Below are positions 9,707 through 19,850 of a stretch of 64,000 nucleotides of DNA, piece after piece. Source of the stretch: Spirosoma rhododendri (GTDB taxonomy: Bacteria; Bacteroidota; Bacteroidia; Cytophagales; Spirosomataceae); NCBI RefSeq assembly GCF_012849055.1, contig NZ_CP051677.1, positions 5,037,001-5,101,000 of the forward strand, read 5' to 3'. Numbering within the stretch: position 1 is the stretch's first letter; each line of letters opens with the position of its first letter. The notes under the pieces were generated by a model, which was not told the origin of the DNA, did no database searches, and worked only from the letters and a program-made list of their open reading frames with translations. The translations under genes were made by a program, and so were the position numbers.

Positions 9707-9755
9707 CAACAACCTCAATCCAACTGGCATTTTGCTTTCGGGTTGAGGTTGTTGC
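9707..9755 (+). terminator. hairpin after glnS
   Basis: A 13-base stem (GCAACAACCTCAA at 9707-9719, complement at 9743-9755) with a 23-base loop lies 42 bases after the glnS stop and is followed by TATATTGT. There is no strong T-run, so this is a possible terminator rather than a textbook one. Confidence 0.4.
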
Positions 9756-9785
9756 TATATTGTACCTAATCAGCCCCTTATCGAG

Positions 9786-9992
9786 ATGACTATGCTACAG
9801 ATTCCGGTTTCCGAAGCGACGGCCCGGCAATATCAACAACTCTCCGATGAGCAGAAGAAGGCAATTACCCTGTTGATTGCCGATAGCGTCGCCGAAACAA
9901 CTGACCTGCTTGACATTATGGATTATATCAGTTTCAAGGCCAACAAACGCGGACTTACACCTGACGTATTGGATGATTTGCTTGCTGACTAA
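9786..9992 (+). CDS. small antitoxin-like protein
   Basis: The product is 68 residues beginning MTMLQIPVSEATARQYQQLS. It is acidic and helical and has no clear DNA-binding motif. Its stop overlaps the start of the PIN-domain gene (TAATG at 9990-9994), so the two are translationally coupled. Small upstream partners of COG1569-type PIN toxins are usually antitoxins, which is the basis for the call. The family is not recognised from sequence alone. Confidence 0.6.
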   Translation: MTMLQIPVSEATARQYQQLSDEQKKAITLLIADSVAETTDLLDIMDYISFKANKRGLTPDVLDDLLAD

Positions 9993-10417
9993 TGCGTCCT
10001 ACTATCGTTTTTGACACAAATGGATTGGTGAGCGCGGCCTTACTTGCCCAGTCAGTAAGCCGCCGAGCATTTGACAAAGCGTATCAACATGGTCAGCTGA
10101 TAACCTCGGCTGCTTGTCTTGCCGAACTGACGGACGTCCTTCACCGCCCCAAATTTTCCCGATACCTTACTCCTGTCGAAGCTGACTTATTCATCAGTCG
10201 TTACGCCGGGGTAACCTTGTCGACACACATTCACCTGACAATCGACGATTGTCGCGACAAGAAAGACAACAAGTTTCTTGAAACAGCCGTCTGTGGAGAA
10301 GCAGATTACATAATCACCGGCGATCTCGACCTGCTCTGCCTGCACCCGTTTAGAGGTATATCAATTATTACCCCTGCCGATTTCCTGGAGTTACCGTTGC
10401 AATCGATCACAGGTTAG
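9992..10417 (+). CDS. PIN-domain toxin, putative ribonuclease (COG1569-like)
   Basis: The product is 141 residues. The N-terminal strand VFDTNGLVSAAL carries the first conserved Asp (residue 8). A central CLAELTDVLHRP supplies the conserved Glu, and KDNKFLETAVCGEADYIITG followed by DLDLL supplies the late acidic residues. This is the magnesium-binding PIN fold seen in VapC-like RNases. It overlaps the upstream small gene by one base. PIN toxins cleave RNA when the partner is lost; the target here is unknown. A family-E repeat follows immediately. Confidence 0.82.
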   Translation: MRPTIVFDTNGLVSAALLAQSVSRRAFDKAYQHGQLITSAACLAELTDVLHRPKFSRYLTPVEADLFISRYAGVTLSTHIHLTIDDCRDKKDNKFLETAVCGEADYIITGDLDLLCLHPFRGISIITPADFLELPLQSITG

Positions 10418-10421
10418 ACAT

Positions 10422-10571
10422 TCTTGAACTGTGATTCGTCTGATTACGCTGATAGACTGTGATTTATTCTTGAACTGTGATTTTTTTGATTGCGCTGATA
10501 GACTGTGATTCAAAAAAGAAATCAGTGCAATCAAAAAATCAGACGAATCACAGTTCAAGACAGTTCAAGAA
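10422..10571. repeat. inverted repeat, family E
   Basis: The outer arms TCTTGAACTGTGATTCGTCTGAT (10422-10444) and their exact complement (10538-10560) enclose two further related units with GATTGCGCTGATAGACTGTG. The variable core CGTCTGAT is mirrored exactly in the partner arm. The same family forms the array at 63668-64000 with different cores. It lies between the convergent PIN and XRE genes. Confidence 0.75.
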
Positions 10572-10574
10572 ACC

Positions 10575-12065
10575 TTACGCCAGCTTTCCTAGGGCCTGCT
10601 TCATGGCGGCAAACTGGCGTTTTTTCTGGAGGACGATGGGCGCTGCTACACGCTCGCGACAGTCGAAAATGCCACAGCGTTCGCAGGCTTCGTTGACCAA
10701 CCGATAAGGCACATCGGCTGAGGGCTGCTGCATAAACTTCATTCGGCTGCGCAGGGCATCGTTGACTGCAAAACACATCGACACACTCATGTTCTGCTGC
10801 GCTTCGGGGCGGTGCGAATGAGCCACCGAAATAATCAGGTACTGCTGTCCCGAATCGGCGTATTCCGACAACTGCGCCCGGCAAAGCGTACTGTCGATGC
10901 CTTTGTTCTGCTGGAGAAAATGCAGCTCCTGCAAAATCGTCAGGGCTATCCACCGGCGGCAGTAGTGCTCATCGACGATACCGCGCGGTCCGCCACCCTG
11001 CTGCCGCGACAGGTGCATCTCTTTCGTCAGCTGGAAGTTGGTTTCGCCCGCCGTGTGGTTGAACCGGTAGAAGAACAGCTGATCGATGCCAAACTGACTG
11101 GGCAATACGTTGCTGAGCCGATAAAAAAACCGCTCGGGTGTCGAGCCAAAATCCTGAATCAGTTGCAGAAAAGCCTCATTGCTCCAGGTGCTTCGGTTAA
11201 ACAGATCCGTTAGTTTGGCAACCAGCACATCGCGTCGGATCAGGATAGCCCCGGCGAAGTACGACGCCCGGTAGTTGTTCAGAATCTGCTCGAACGACTC
11301 GGCTTCAACCCACGAGTACGTATATGGGCGAATTTTCAATCCCATGTACTGAAAAGCCACTTCCCGTGCCAGAATGAATGTGCGCTGCGCCGTGTTCAGG
11401 CTGGCGTTGAGGTGCAGCGTGCGCCGTTCGGGGCGGTATATCGAGCGCAGTGCCGTTAGTTCGGGCTGATCAGCCGGATCGAACTGCTCGATCTGTATTT
11501 CGTAGCGGGTCTTGAGCAGATTGACCAGCAGCGTATCAGACACGACCTGCTCCGGTGCCATAAACTCACCCAGAAAGCTATCGGCAGCCGCTTCGATTTC
11601 CGGGAAATAATTGTCGTGCATTTCCTGGTACGACCGCAGCATCGTGAGATACAGCCGTTCGACGCTCATATTGTACGTCTGGGCAATATCCATGAACGTG
11701 CGGATCATGGCGCTAACTTTGGCGGGCGCATCAGACAGCAGTTCGAGCAGGTCCGACGGGTCGATACCAAACAGTTCGAGCGGTACTTCGGTCAGGAATT
11801 TCGAGCGCAGCAGGTCGGAAATCGGCTCCAGCTTTTTGCTCAGCTTCAACGATACCAGCGTGTCATAGTCGACCTGCATAGCACTGGCGAGAGCCGCGAT
11901 CTTATCCGCCTTCGGGTATTTTCGGCCCTTTTCGATTTCGGTGACGTACGAAACCGACAGGCCGGACTTCTGCGCCAGATCGCTGGCCGACAGCCCTTTG
12001 TCGAGTCGCAACTGCCGCAGTTTCAAACCAAACAGCAATCGAATATGGTCAGCAGGAAGGGTCAA
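10575..12065 (-). CDS. XRE/ImmA-like transcriptional regulator (COG3800 type)
   Basis: The product is 496 residues and starts with TTG at 12065, because a stop codon lies just upstream in frame. Residues about 10-65 are an XRE helix-turn-helix (LRLDKGLSASDLAQKSGLSV followed by YVTEIEKGRKYP). The middle matches the ImmA/IrrE-like region, but the metalloprotease HExxH is replaced by LAREVAFQ, as is usual in the RamB/ScfR-like group. The C-terminus has a Cys cluster (CERCGIFDC) typical of DUF2083. Relatives control short-chain acyl-CoA or glyoxylate metabolism; the neighbours here give no target. Family B repeat lies just upstream. Confidence 0.82.
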   Translation of the reverse strand: MTLPADHIRLLFGLKLRQLRLDKGLSASDLAQKSGLSVSYVTEIEKGRKYPKADKIAALASAMQVDYDTLVSLKLSKKLEPISDLLRSKFLTEVPLELFGIDPSDLLELLSDAPAKVSAMIRTFMDIAQTYNMSVERLYLTMLRSYQEMHDNYFPEIEAAADSFLGEFMAPEQVVSDTLLVNLLKTRYEIQIEQFDPADQPELTALRSIYRPERRTLHLNASLNTAQRTFILAREVAFQYMGLKIRPYTYSWVEAESFEQILNNYRASYFAGAILIRRDVLVAKLTDLFNRSTWSNEAFLQLIQDFGSTPERFFYRLSNVLPSQFGIDQLFFYRFNHTAGETNFQLTKEMHLSRQQGGGPRGIVDEHYCRRWIALTILQELHFLQQNKGIDSTLCRAQLSEYADSGQQYLIISVAHSHRPEAQQNMSVSMCFAVNDALRSRMKFMQQPSADVPYRLVNEACERCGIFDCRERVAAPIVLQKKRQFAAMKQALGKLA

Positions 12066-12095
12066 TTTTCTTTAGTTTAAGGGTTAAGGCTGCCA

Positions 12096-12196
12096 TAGCC
12101 TGGACGTCCACGTCCGGGTGGCCGTCAGGCCAACTCTCGCAGGAGGCAGCTTTTTCGGCCGCTACCGCGTCCACCCGGACGTGGACGTCCAGGCTA
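12096..12196. repeat. inverted repeat, family B
   Basis: Perfect 26-base arms (12096-12121 and 12171-12196) beginning TAGCCTGGACGTCCACGTCC enclose a 49-base spacer. It is related to 1689-1817 but has a different arm centre, identical on both sides. It lies between the XRE gene start and the end of the histidine kinase. Confidence 0.8.
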
Positions 12197-12225
12197 CAAC
12201 AGTCTCAAATCCGCACAGCGCAAAG

Positions 12226-15200
12226 TTACGCCTGTTTTTCGCGTTCTGCCACAAAGTCGGCGAAGGCGGCTTGCAGGGCGTCGAGCGCGTCGGACAGGCC
12301 ACTCGTGTCGGCGACTTTAAGCTTACCCTCGGCAGTGCGGGCAATGTCAGCGACGCGGGCCACGCCGATCGTTCCGGCCGAACCTTTCAGCGTATGCAGG
12401 TGGCTTTTTACGGTTGGTATGTCGCCCAGCTTGTACGCGTCGATCGAGCCGTTGACCAGTTCGGTTGCTTCCGTCACAAACTCTTCCATGATGCTGTCGA
12501 CCAGTTCCTGCCCGCCAATATCGCGCAGCTGACCAACGATTTCCTCGTCGATGATCGGCAGCGACGGCTCCGCCTGTACGGCAACGGGTGCCGGTGCCGC
12601 AGCAGGTACATCGGCCCGCTGCCGCGCCTGGCTGGCGTCGGAGAGTTCCTTCACTTTGGCAATCAGACTCTGCGCCCGGATCGGCTTGGCGATGTAGTCG
12701 TCCAGCCCCTGCTGAATAAACCGTTCGCGGTCCTCCCGCATCGAATAAGCCGTCATGGCCACGATGGTTGGCAGTTTTTTACCAAACTGTTCGCGCAGGT
12801 TGCGGGTCGTTTCGACGCCGTCCATATCGGGCATCTGAATGTCCATGAAGATCACATCGAACGGGCTGGTATCCCCCCGTCCGATCGCCTGGAAGCGCTC
12901 GCTCACCTGGGCGATAGCCGCCGGGCCACTGTCGGCCGTAGTAACAACGCAACCCGATTTGCGCAGGATTTCGCTGGCCACTTTGCGGTTTACGGCATTG
13001 TCGTCGACGAGTAGTACCTGCGGGTGGTAGGTGCTGAAGAAATTGGCGAGCGTAATCTCGGCCGCTTCGGTTGTCTGCTGCGACGGGCTGATGGCCGTTT
13101 CTTTCAGTTCGATAATAAACCAGAAGGTGCTCCCCTGCCCTACTACCGACTCGACGCCCACCTCGCCTTTCATCAGGTGCGCCAGTTCTTTCGAGATGGC
13201 CAGCCCCAGCCCTGTCCCGCCAAACGATTTGCGCGACGACGTGTCGACCTGGCTAAACGAGTTGAACAGCAGGTTGATGTTCTGGGGCGAAATACCGATT
13301 CCCGAATCCTCGACCGCCACCCGAATCCGGTTGAACTTCCCCCGCTTGCTTACCAGCGACGCATTGACCCGAACTGTGCCGTTCTCGGTAAATTTGATCG
13401 CGTTCGATGTCAGGTTCGACAGTATCTGGAGCAGGCGCGTCTGATCGGCAATAACGAAGGTCGGCAGATCGGGCGCGAGGTGATAGGTAAGATCGTTGTT
13501 TTTCGAGTTGGCCTGCTGCCCGAACAAGGCGATCAGCTTCTCGAAAATCTCGCGGAAAGCCACCGGCGCTTCGTGCAGCACCATCTTACCCGCTTCGATC
13601 TTCGACAGGTCGAGAATGTCGTTGAGGATATTGAGCAGCGTTTCCGACGACCGCTTGACCGTCTTGACGTAGCTGCGCTGCTCATCGTCGAGCTGCGTGT
13701 CGTTGAGCAGGTCGATCATACCGATCACGCCGTTCATAGGCGTCCGGATTTCGTGGCTCATGTTGGCCAGAAACTGCTCTTTCACCTTCAGCGAACGTTC
13801 GGCTTCGTCGCGGGCTTTCACCAGCTCGGCCGACTGCCGCTTCAGCTCCGTAATGTCGCGGGCCAGCACCGCCACCACCGAATAATGCCCGGTGTCGTCC
13901 TGAAGCATCAGCATGTTGAACATAAACTGCCGCTCGGTGCCGTCTTTCCGGCGCATGCTGACTTCAAAATTCCGCAGGCTGTGGGTACGACCCAACTTAA
14001 TCATGGCCTGATGAATCACGCTCTTGTCGACGAAATACTGGGTGACGTCCTGCCCCAGCACCTCGTCGGGCGTGTAGCCCAGGCGTTTGAACACCGACGG
14101 GCTCACCATCGTGATTTTACCCTTCCGGTCGACGCGGGCGTAGATGTCCTGTAGGTTCTCGAAAATACCCCGGAATTTTTCTTCGCTGCGCAGCGTCGAT
14201 AGCTCGGCCCGTTTCCGGTTGGTAATGTCGCGCGCAATACCCGATACTTCTTCGATAACGCCCCCCGTCAGCAGAATCGGGTTCAGGTGGATTTCGAGGT
14301 AGGTTTCGCCTTTTTCCGTCGTAAAATTCAGTTCAAAACTCTGGGCGATACCGCGAAATGCCAGCCGGTAGTGATCTTCCATCATCCGGCGGCTGTCGCC
14401 GTTGAGCATCCGCCAGCCGTTCTGCAACACACTGGTTTGCAGGCGGGGTTTTTCACCGGTCTGATTCTCGATCAGGCGCAGGTAGTTTTTGTTGGACGAG
14501 GTCAGCATCAGCCCTTTGTTGACCGACCAGATCAGGTAGGTGCTGCTGTCGAAAATGGCGTTGAGCCGGGCGTTCTGCTTATCGAGCACCTGCTCCGACT
14601 GCTTCCGGGCGATGGCCAGCGCAACCTGCCCCGAAATAAATTCGAGCAGTTCGAGATCGCGGGGGCCGTAGGTGTGGGCGTCGTTGTACGATTTCACGCC
14701 GATAATCCCTGTGATCTCGTCGCCGATGCGCAGCGGGGCCGTCAACATCACCTGCGGCTGCCGTTGGTTGTACAGATCAATCTTATTTTCCTCGGCCAGC
14801 TGACGAATGTCTCTTTCGTAGAGAAACAAGGGTTTGTTGGCCTGGATAGTGTACTCCGTCAGACCGTTGCCCAGCCGACGCTTCGTAAAGCGCATGCTGT
14901 TGCCGAAGTATTCATCGACGTAGTAGGGAAACGACAGGTAGGTTTTGCTCGAATCGTAGAGCGCGATAAAGAAGTTGCGCGCGTCGATGATATTGCCCAG
15001 TTCCTGATGAATCTTCTGGTAGAGATCGTCGAGGTTGGGCGTGTTGATGGTCCAGTTAGCGATGCTATAGTACAGCTTCTGCGATTTTTCGGCCCGTATC
15101 CGGCTGGTGGTGTCGTGCAGAATACAGCGGAAAGCCGTGGGGCGCCCGTTGTCGAACCGGCAGTTGACGCTCCCCGACAGGAAAATCGTTTTCCCCGATT

Positions 15201-15932
15201 TGTCGCGAAAAACCGTTTCAAAGTACGGCAGCACCGCCCCCCTTCGATCCGTTTGAGCATCCGGAGCGTGGTGTCGACGTAATCGGGGTGTAAGACATCA
15301 CGCAGGTTGAGCGACGCGATTTCACTCGAAGCATAGCCCAGCACTTCGCGCCACGCCCGGTTGACGAAGATAAACTTACCGTCGAGGGTCAGTAGCTGAA
15401 TCAAATCGGACGTGTTGTCGACCAGATCCTGCAACTGCGCATTGGTGTTCGACAGCGCCGACGCCACCCGCCGTTTGTTGGTGATATCCTCCCCGATCAG
15501 CGTAATGGCCGTGATGATCTCACTTGATCGCTCGTCCCGTTCGACCAGCAGCGAGTTAAGCTGCACGTTGCGCAGGGCACCGCTACGGGTCAGCAGCGAA
15601 ATTTCCCGGTTTTCGGGCAGTCGGCCGCGCACCAGCAAATCGTCGAAATCAAGCTCGAGTCGGGCGCGGTCGGTAGCCGGAATGAATATGTCGAAGAAGT
15701 TTTTGCCGACGATTTCGTCCGCCTGCCAGGCCGTTACCCGAACCGTGTACGGGTTAGCATACGTGAGTGTCCCGTCGCGCTCGATCGTGACGCCGATCAG
15801 GTTCAGCTGATCGACCGTTCGCCGGTCGGGTTGTTGCGCCGGTTCAGCAACCAGCGACGTTACGTCGGGCTGCGGGATCGGCTGTTCACTGGTTACTGGC
15901 GGTTTCGATTGGGTTTTTGAAGACCTTTGCAT
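12226..15932 (-). CDS. hybrid sensor histidine kinase, PAS/GAF/HisKA/REC/HPt (frameshifted)
   Basis: Two overlapping frames, 15932 to about 15238 and 15234 to 12226, join into one protein of about 1235 residues. The order is two PAS domains (the break falls inside the second, near residue 232), a GAF domain, two more PAS domains, HisKA with FLANMSHEIRTPMNGVIGM (His near 725), HATPase, a receiver with VIFMDIQMPDMDG (Asp near 1027) and an HPt domain with HTLKGSAGTIG (His near 1178). No transmembrane helix is evident, so it is probably cytosolic, a BarA/ArcB-style phosphorelay. The break is at six C (plus strand 15237-15242); a seventh restores the frame as IEGGAVLPYFE. No response regulator gene adjoins. 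Confidence 0.85.
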
Positions 15933-16053
15933 AAGGGTAGGGCACGGAGGTGTGACCGTAAAACCATTAAATTTACAAAAAATTATCGCTTACGGACAAG
16001 CCTGATTCGGGGCTACCCCGTCCTTACATCAGCCTGCTCCGCCTAACCCTGCC

Positions 16054-16404
16054 ATGCGCCAACACCGCCTACTTCACCCCGCCCGGCTTCTCATCTTCGG
16101 GCTGCTCCTGCTGACCGCCTGCCAGCCGTTTGATCTCGACCGGAAGGTGTTCCCCACCTGCACCAAACCCACAGCCACCATCGGCGTAACCACCGATGGG
16201 CTCGACGTGCTGTTTTACCTCGAGAGTCCGCAGGGCGACATTGGCGCGGCAGGCTGGGACCCCGGCGACGGGTCGGGCAGCAACCGGGTTGGCACGCGGG
16301 TGGCGTACAGCTACGCGCGGGCAGGCACCTATACGGTCCGGCTCACCATCGTCAACACCTGCGACGATACCTTTACCAGTACCCGTCAGATTACCGTCCG
16401 CTAA
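16054..16404 (+). CDS. PKD-like domain lipoprotein
   Basis: The product is 116 residues. A lipoprotein signal ends in the lipobox LTAC. The mature part reads like one PKD/Ig-like beta-sandwich: WDPGDGSGSN, then VAYSYARAGTYTVRLTIVN, the strand signature of PKD domains. It is probably anchored in an envelope membrane and may bind sugar or protein, which is inferred. It is followed after 8 bases by the DUF5683-like gene and is probably the first gene of an operon 16054-18336. Confidence 0.7.
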   Translation: MRQHRLLHPARLLIFGLLLLTACQPFDLDRKVFPTCTKPTATIGVTTDGLDVLFYLESPQGDIGAAGWDPGDGSGSNRVGTRVAYSYARAGTYTVRLTIVNTCDDTFTSTRQITVR

Positions 16405-16412
16405 TTTCGGCC

Positions 16413-17384
16413 ATGCGTTTTTTCTATCTGCTTCTCTTTCTCGGTCTGGCCCTGTCATCAATGGCGCAGAACCGCATTAATAACATCCGGTTCCGTAGCC
16501 TCGATTCGGCCCGGCTGGAAATCCAGTACGACCTGTTCAACACCCGCCCCGGCGATTCAATTTATGTGCAGATTCAAAGCCGGATTCGGGGTCGATTGCG
16601 CCTTCGGCCCGAACTGATTCAGGGCGATGTTGGCATAAACGTGCCGGCTGGAACCAACCGGCAGATTGTCTGGAATGCCCGCGCCAACGGGTATACGCTG
16701 AACGAAGAAATTAAGGTGTCGGTACTGATCCGGGCGCGCGTTCCGGTTGCCGCATCGGCCAGTTCGCGCCGGGCACCCAGCCCGGAACAACCTGCCTCAC
16801 CAGCCGCTACCGAACCGGCCGACAAGCCAGCTGCAACACCGGTCACGGCAGCAGTGCCCGAACCAGCCCAATCCAGCCCCGGCAGCACGACCTCGGTGGC
16901 GGATACTCCTGCGAACGCACCCGCAGCCTCCGAACCGGCCCCTGTGGTCGAGCGGTCATCGGGTCGGTACGCGGGTCCGGCCTGGGCGTTACTATCGGCG
17001 GTAGCGCCCGGCATCGGCAATATTTTCGTGCAGACGCCCCGGCCGCGTGTTGGCTTCCGGCCGATTATCTTCGCAACGACCTACAGCCTGATTCTCTACG
17101 GGTTAAAGGAAAAGCGGGACGCCGACGATGCCTATGCCCTCTACCAGCAGCAGCGAAATAGTGCAGCCGCCGAACCGTATTACCAGACAGCAAACGACCA
17201 TTATCATCGTTATTACATTGCCACGCGCGGGGCTATCGCTATCGCTGCCGCCGACGTGGTGCTAACGTTTCTGCGCGGCTTACGCAACAATCAGCAGAAG
17301 CGAGCACTACGCGTAGAGGGCGTAACGGTGCGACCCGGTTTGCAGGCAGGGCAACCAACCGCTCAACTCCGGTACACATTCTGA
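16413..17384 (+). CDS. secreted protein with C-terminal DUF5683-like domain
   Basis: The product is 323 residues with a signal peptide (MRFFYLLLFLGLALSSMAQ). The N-terminal domain is beta-rich and holds VGINVPAGTNRQIVWNARAN. A low-complexity Pro/Ala/Ser linker spans about residues 110-185. The C-terminal part (YAGPAWALLSAVAPGIGNIF onward) has two hydrophobic segments and a YxxY-rich helix, and resembles DUF5683 of Bacteroidetes envelope proteins. The function is unknown. It lies between the PKD lipoprotein and the next Pro-rich secreted protein with gaps of 8 and 10 bases. Confidence 0.6.
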   Translation: MRFFYLLLFLGLALSSMAQNRINNIRFRSLDSARLEIQYDLFNTRPGDSIYVQIQSRIRGRLRLRPELIQGDVGINVPAGTNRQIVWNARANGYTLNEEIKVSVLIRARVPVAASASSRRAPSPEQPASPAATEPADKPAATPVTAAVPEPAQSSPGSTTSVADTPANAPAASEPAPVVERSSGRYAGPAWALLSAVAPGIGNIFVQTPRPRVGFRPIIFATTYSLILYGLKEKRDADDAYALYQQQRNSAAAEPYYQTANDHYHRYYIATRGAIAIAAADVVLTFLRGLRNNQQKRALRVEGVTVRPGLQAGQPTAQLRYTF

Positions 17385-17394
17385 CGAATTGATT

Positions 17395-18336
17395 ATGCGT
17401 TATCTGGCCGTTTTCGGGATTTTACTGGGTCTGTACAGTCCGGCGGGTTACGCCCAGACGGAGCCAGTCCAGCCCGTTGGTAGTCAGCCTGTCGAAGAAA
17501 TTGAATCCGCCAGCAGCGACTGGCAACGGGTGTCACTCTCCCGGTCTGCCTCCCGCGTCACTCCGCCGTTGGCTAGTACGGCAACTTCTCCCAGAACCGC
17601 GCCAATACAGGCCGCGCCAGTGCAGGCCGCAACAAGGTCCACCAGTACGGCATCAACGGCGCCGGTTGCCACACCCTCAGCAGGCCCCGGCCGTTCACCG
17701 GTTGTTTCTGCGCCACCCGTTGGCCGTATACCCGCCCAGCCACAGCGTTACCGGCCTGCTTTTACCGGTGATTTTGCCACCAACCGCAATGGCTGGAAAG
17801 GGGGCCGAAAAGGGGGGTATCATTACCAGATCGGTTTCGGCAGGTACAACATCCGCCCCGTGAATCCGGCACCGGGCGAAGTGGCCTACAGCGTTGTGCC
17901 GCTGCCTACGGAGATGAATCTTAATCTGGCCACCCATTTCACAATCAAACTCGACGTGGTAGCCGATTCGGGCCGGGTACCGACGGGCGGTCTGTTGTTT
18001 GGTGTGCGTGACTCGTTGAACCTGTGCGCGTTCCTGATACGGAGCGATGGAACGATGGCCCTGACCCGGCTTACCAACGGACAGGCTGCGGACTCGGTGA
18101 TGACGGCTGATTATTTTAAGCCGGGCGTTTCCGTTGCCCCAAACCGCAACCAGCTGGTTATCCGGCGTGTCGAGAAAGCCCTGCACGTATACATCAATCA
18201 GCAAGAAGTGCGGGGCAGTCCGTTTGTGTTTGCGCTACTGCCCGGCAACAGCATCGGCGTAAGCAGTTCCGGAAGCTGGACGTCGTTTCAGAAACTCATC
18301 GTTACGCTCGGACCGGACGATTGGGTAGATCGGTAA
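17395..18336 (+). CDS. secreted Pro/Ala-linker protein with jelly-roll-like C-terminus
   Basis: The product is 313 residues from the ATG at 17395; a TTG two codons earlier is also possible. A signal peptide (MRYLAVFGILLGLYSPAGYA) is followed by a low-complexity Ser/Thr/Pro/Ala linker to about residue 115. The C-terminal domain (from FTGDFATNRNGW to the end) has the alternating strands and FKPG, LHVYINQQEV and NSIGVSSSGS elements of a concanavalin/LamG-like or DUF1080-like jelly roll, often a carbohydrate-binding fold. The family is not certain. It is the last gene of the 16054-18336 group and converges with the WG protein. Confidence 0.6.
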   Translation: MRYLAVFGILLGLYSPAGYAQTEPVQPVGSQPVEEIESASSDWQRVSLSRSASRVTPPLASTATSPRTAPIQAAPVQAATRSTSTASTAPVATPSAGPGRSPVVSAPPVGRIPAQPQRYRPAFTGDFATNRNGWKGGRKGGYHYQIGFGRYNIRPVNPAPGEVAYSVVPLPTEMNLNLATHFTIKLDVVADSGRVPTGGLLFGVRDSLNLCAFLIRSDGTMALTRLTNGQAADSVMTADYFKPGVSVAPNRNQLVIRRVEKALHVYINQQEVRGSPFVFALLPGNSIGVSSSGSWTSFQKLIVTLGPDDWVDR

Positions 18337-18343
18337 TTACCAG

Positions 18344-19743
18344 TCAGGGCCGGACAGGTTCGCCGGAACGGTCTATTTTCAGCATCTGCCCATCCAGAAA
18401 GGCCGACGCGACGTCGTTGCGAAAGGGGGTGATAGCTTCAAAGCGGGGTTGAATCACCCAGTTATTCTCTGGATCGATATAACCCCAGCGGCCATTTTTG
18501 CGGGCGCGTCGCCAGCCCCGATCGTCTTCTCCCAGCTCGACTTTGTCGAATCGACTATCGCCAAACGCTTCTTCGTAACGGCCCTGACGCGCATCGCCTG
18601 ATGTGACGGGTGTGTTATCGGCTCCGGCGGTCTTGGTATCTGTTGCCTGCTCAGCCACTGGTTCCGTTTCGGTTGCTGGCTTCTCCTGAACCGCTTCGGC
18701 CGTAGTCGTCGTTTCAGTTGCCGGGGCCGGTATGGTATCGATGCGGGCTGTGGCAGATTCGTCGACGGTCGGGTTTTGCGGTGTCATGTCCGATCCGTCC
18801 GTCGAACGTTTGTCGGGTTCTTCCTGCCGGTTTTGTTGCCGTTCCTGCGGCTGACGATTGTTCGTCGACCGAATAAACCAGTAAATGACCGCCAGCAGCG
18901 CCAGCGCAAACAGGATACCGTATAGCCCGCTCCGGTCGGGCTGGATTACTTCAATTCGTACGGTGCTGAGTGGGTTGTTATTGGCATCAAACAGGGTATA
19001 ATCCGTTGATTTCGTCGGTTTGACCCACCCCGATTCTTTGGCGATAGCCCCTCGCCTAGATCGTCGATAGTTACGGCCAGCACGTTGGCAACGTCCCAGT
19101 CAATCGTAACGGGTTGTCCTTTCCGCACACGGGCGGGTGTAGCCGTAAACGACCGCACAACCGGCGGTGGCCCAGGCGACGGTTCGGCCTTTTCGCTGTA
19201 GACAGGCTGCGGCTCGGGCACAACAACCGGCGCCGGCCTTACAGCTACGGGTTCAGGCACGACGACTGGAGCCAACGGTTCTTCCAAAGGTGGCAGCTCG
19301 ATTACTGGCGGTACCGAAACCGGGCGCGACGGCTCAACAACTGTAGGTTCGGGCGTTGGCGGCTCCGATTCGGCGCGAGTTTCGATTGGCACTATCGGCG
19401 GCACCGGACTCAGACGAGCTTTCTCCGCTGGTATCCAGCGGTTACGAACAAAGTCGGCCGACAGGCCCACGGACCCGGCCGCGTTGAGAATCTTGCTCAG
19501 GTCCTGCTCATACAAATGCACCCGCGACGGCTCGATCAGCCGACTGATCCGGACGCGTATTTGTTCCAGCAACAGGGTATTCGCCAGCACTTCATCCCGA
19601 ACGGCAAGGGCGCGTTTGCGGGCATCATCATCCGATAACCCCAGTTGATCAGCCCGGTACAAAAAGTCGCCCGACTGCCAGGCATCGGGTCCGTTCAGAA
19701 TAAGTTGTTCGCGCAGTTGGTCGGTGAGTTCCGTTTCAGTCAT
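18344..19743 (-). CDS. Ig-like/WG-repeat single-pass membrane protein (frameshifted)
   Basis: Frames 19743-18946 and 18787-18344 belong to one protein of about 466 residues. Residues 1-110 are helical with no recognised family. A Pro/Val/Glu linker follows. Residues about 190-260 form an Ig-like domain (SFTATPARVRKGQPVTIDWD), then a membrane helix (GLYGILFALALLAVIYWFI, about 262-285), an Asn/Gln/Thr-rich stretch and a C-terminal WG-type repeat (GRWGYIDPENNWVIQPRFE). The frame breaks near residue 231 at CCCC (plus 19048-19051); one more C continues as AIAKESGWVKPTKS and runs without a stop into the second frame. The function is unknown; WG repeats are protein-binding in other proteins. Confidence 0.7.
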
Positions 19744-19850
19744 TGTCTGGTTGGGTCAGCCGGGACGCCCTGTCGGGAACGTACGCCCGTAGACAGGTTG
19801 TCGTAGTATGTAGCAACAAAGTTCGGCCTATACCGGCAAAACACCCAAAC

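Noticed and set aside
15234..15245. programmed -1 frameshift as the main explanation of the split kinase
   Set aside because: Six similar breaks in short G/C runs of unrelated genes make a common sequencing cause more likely.
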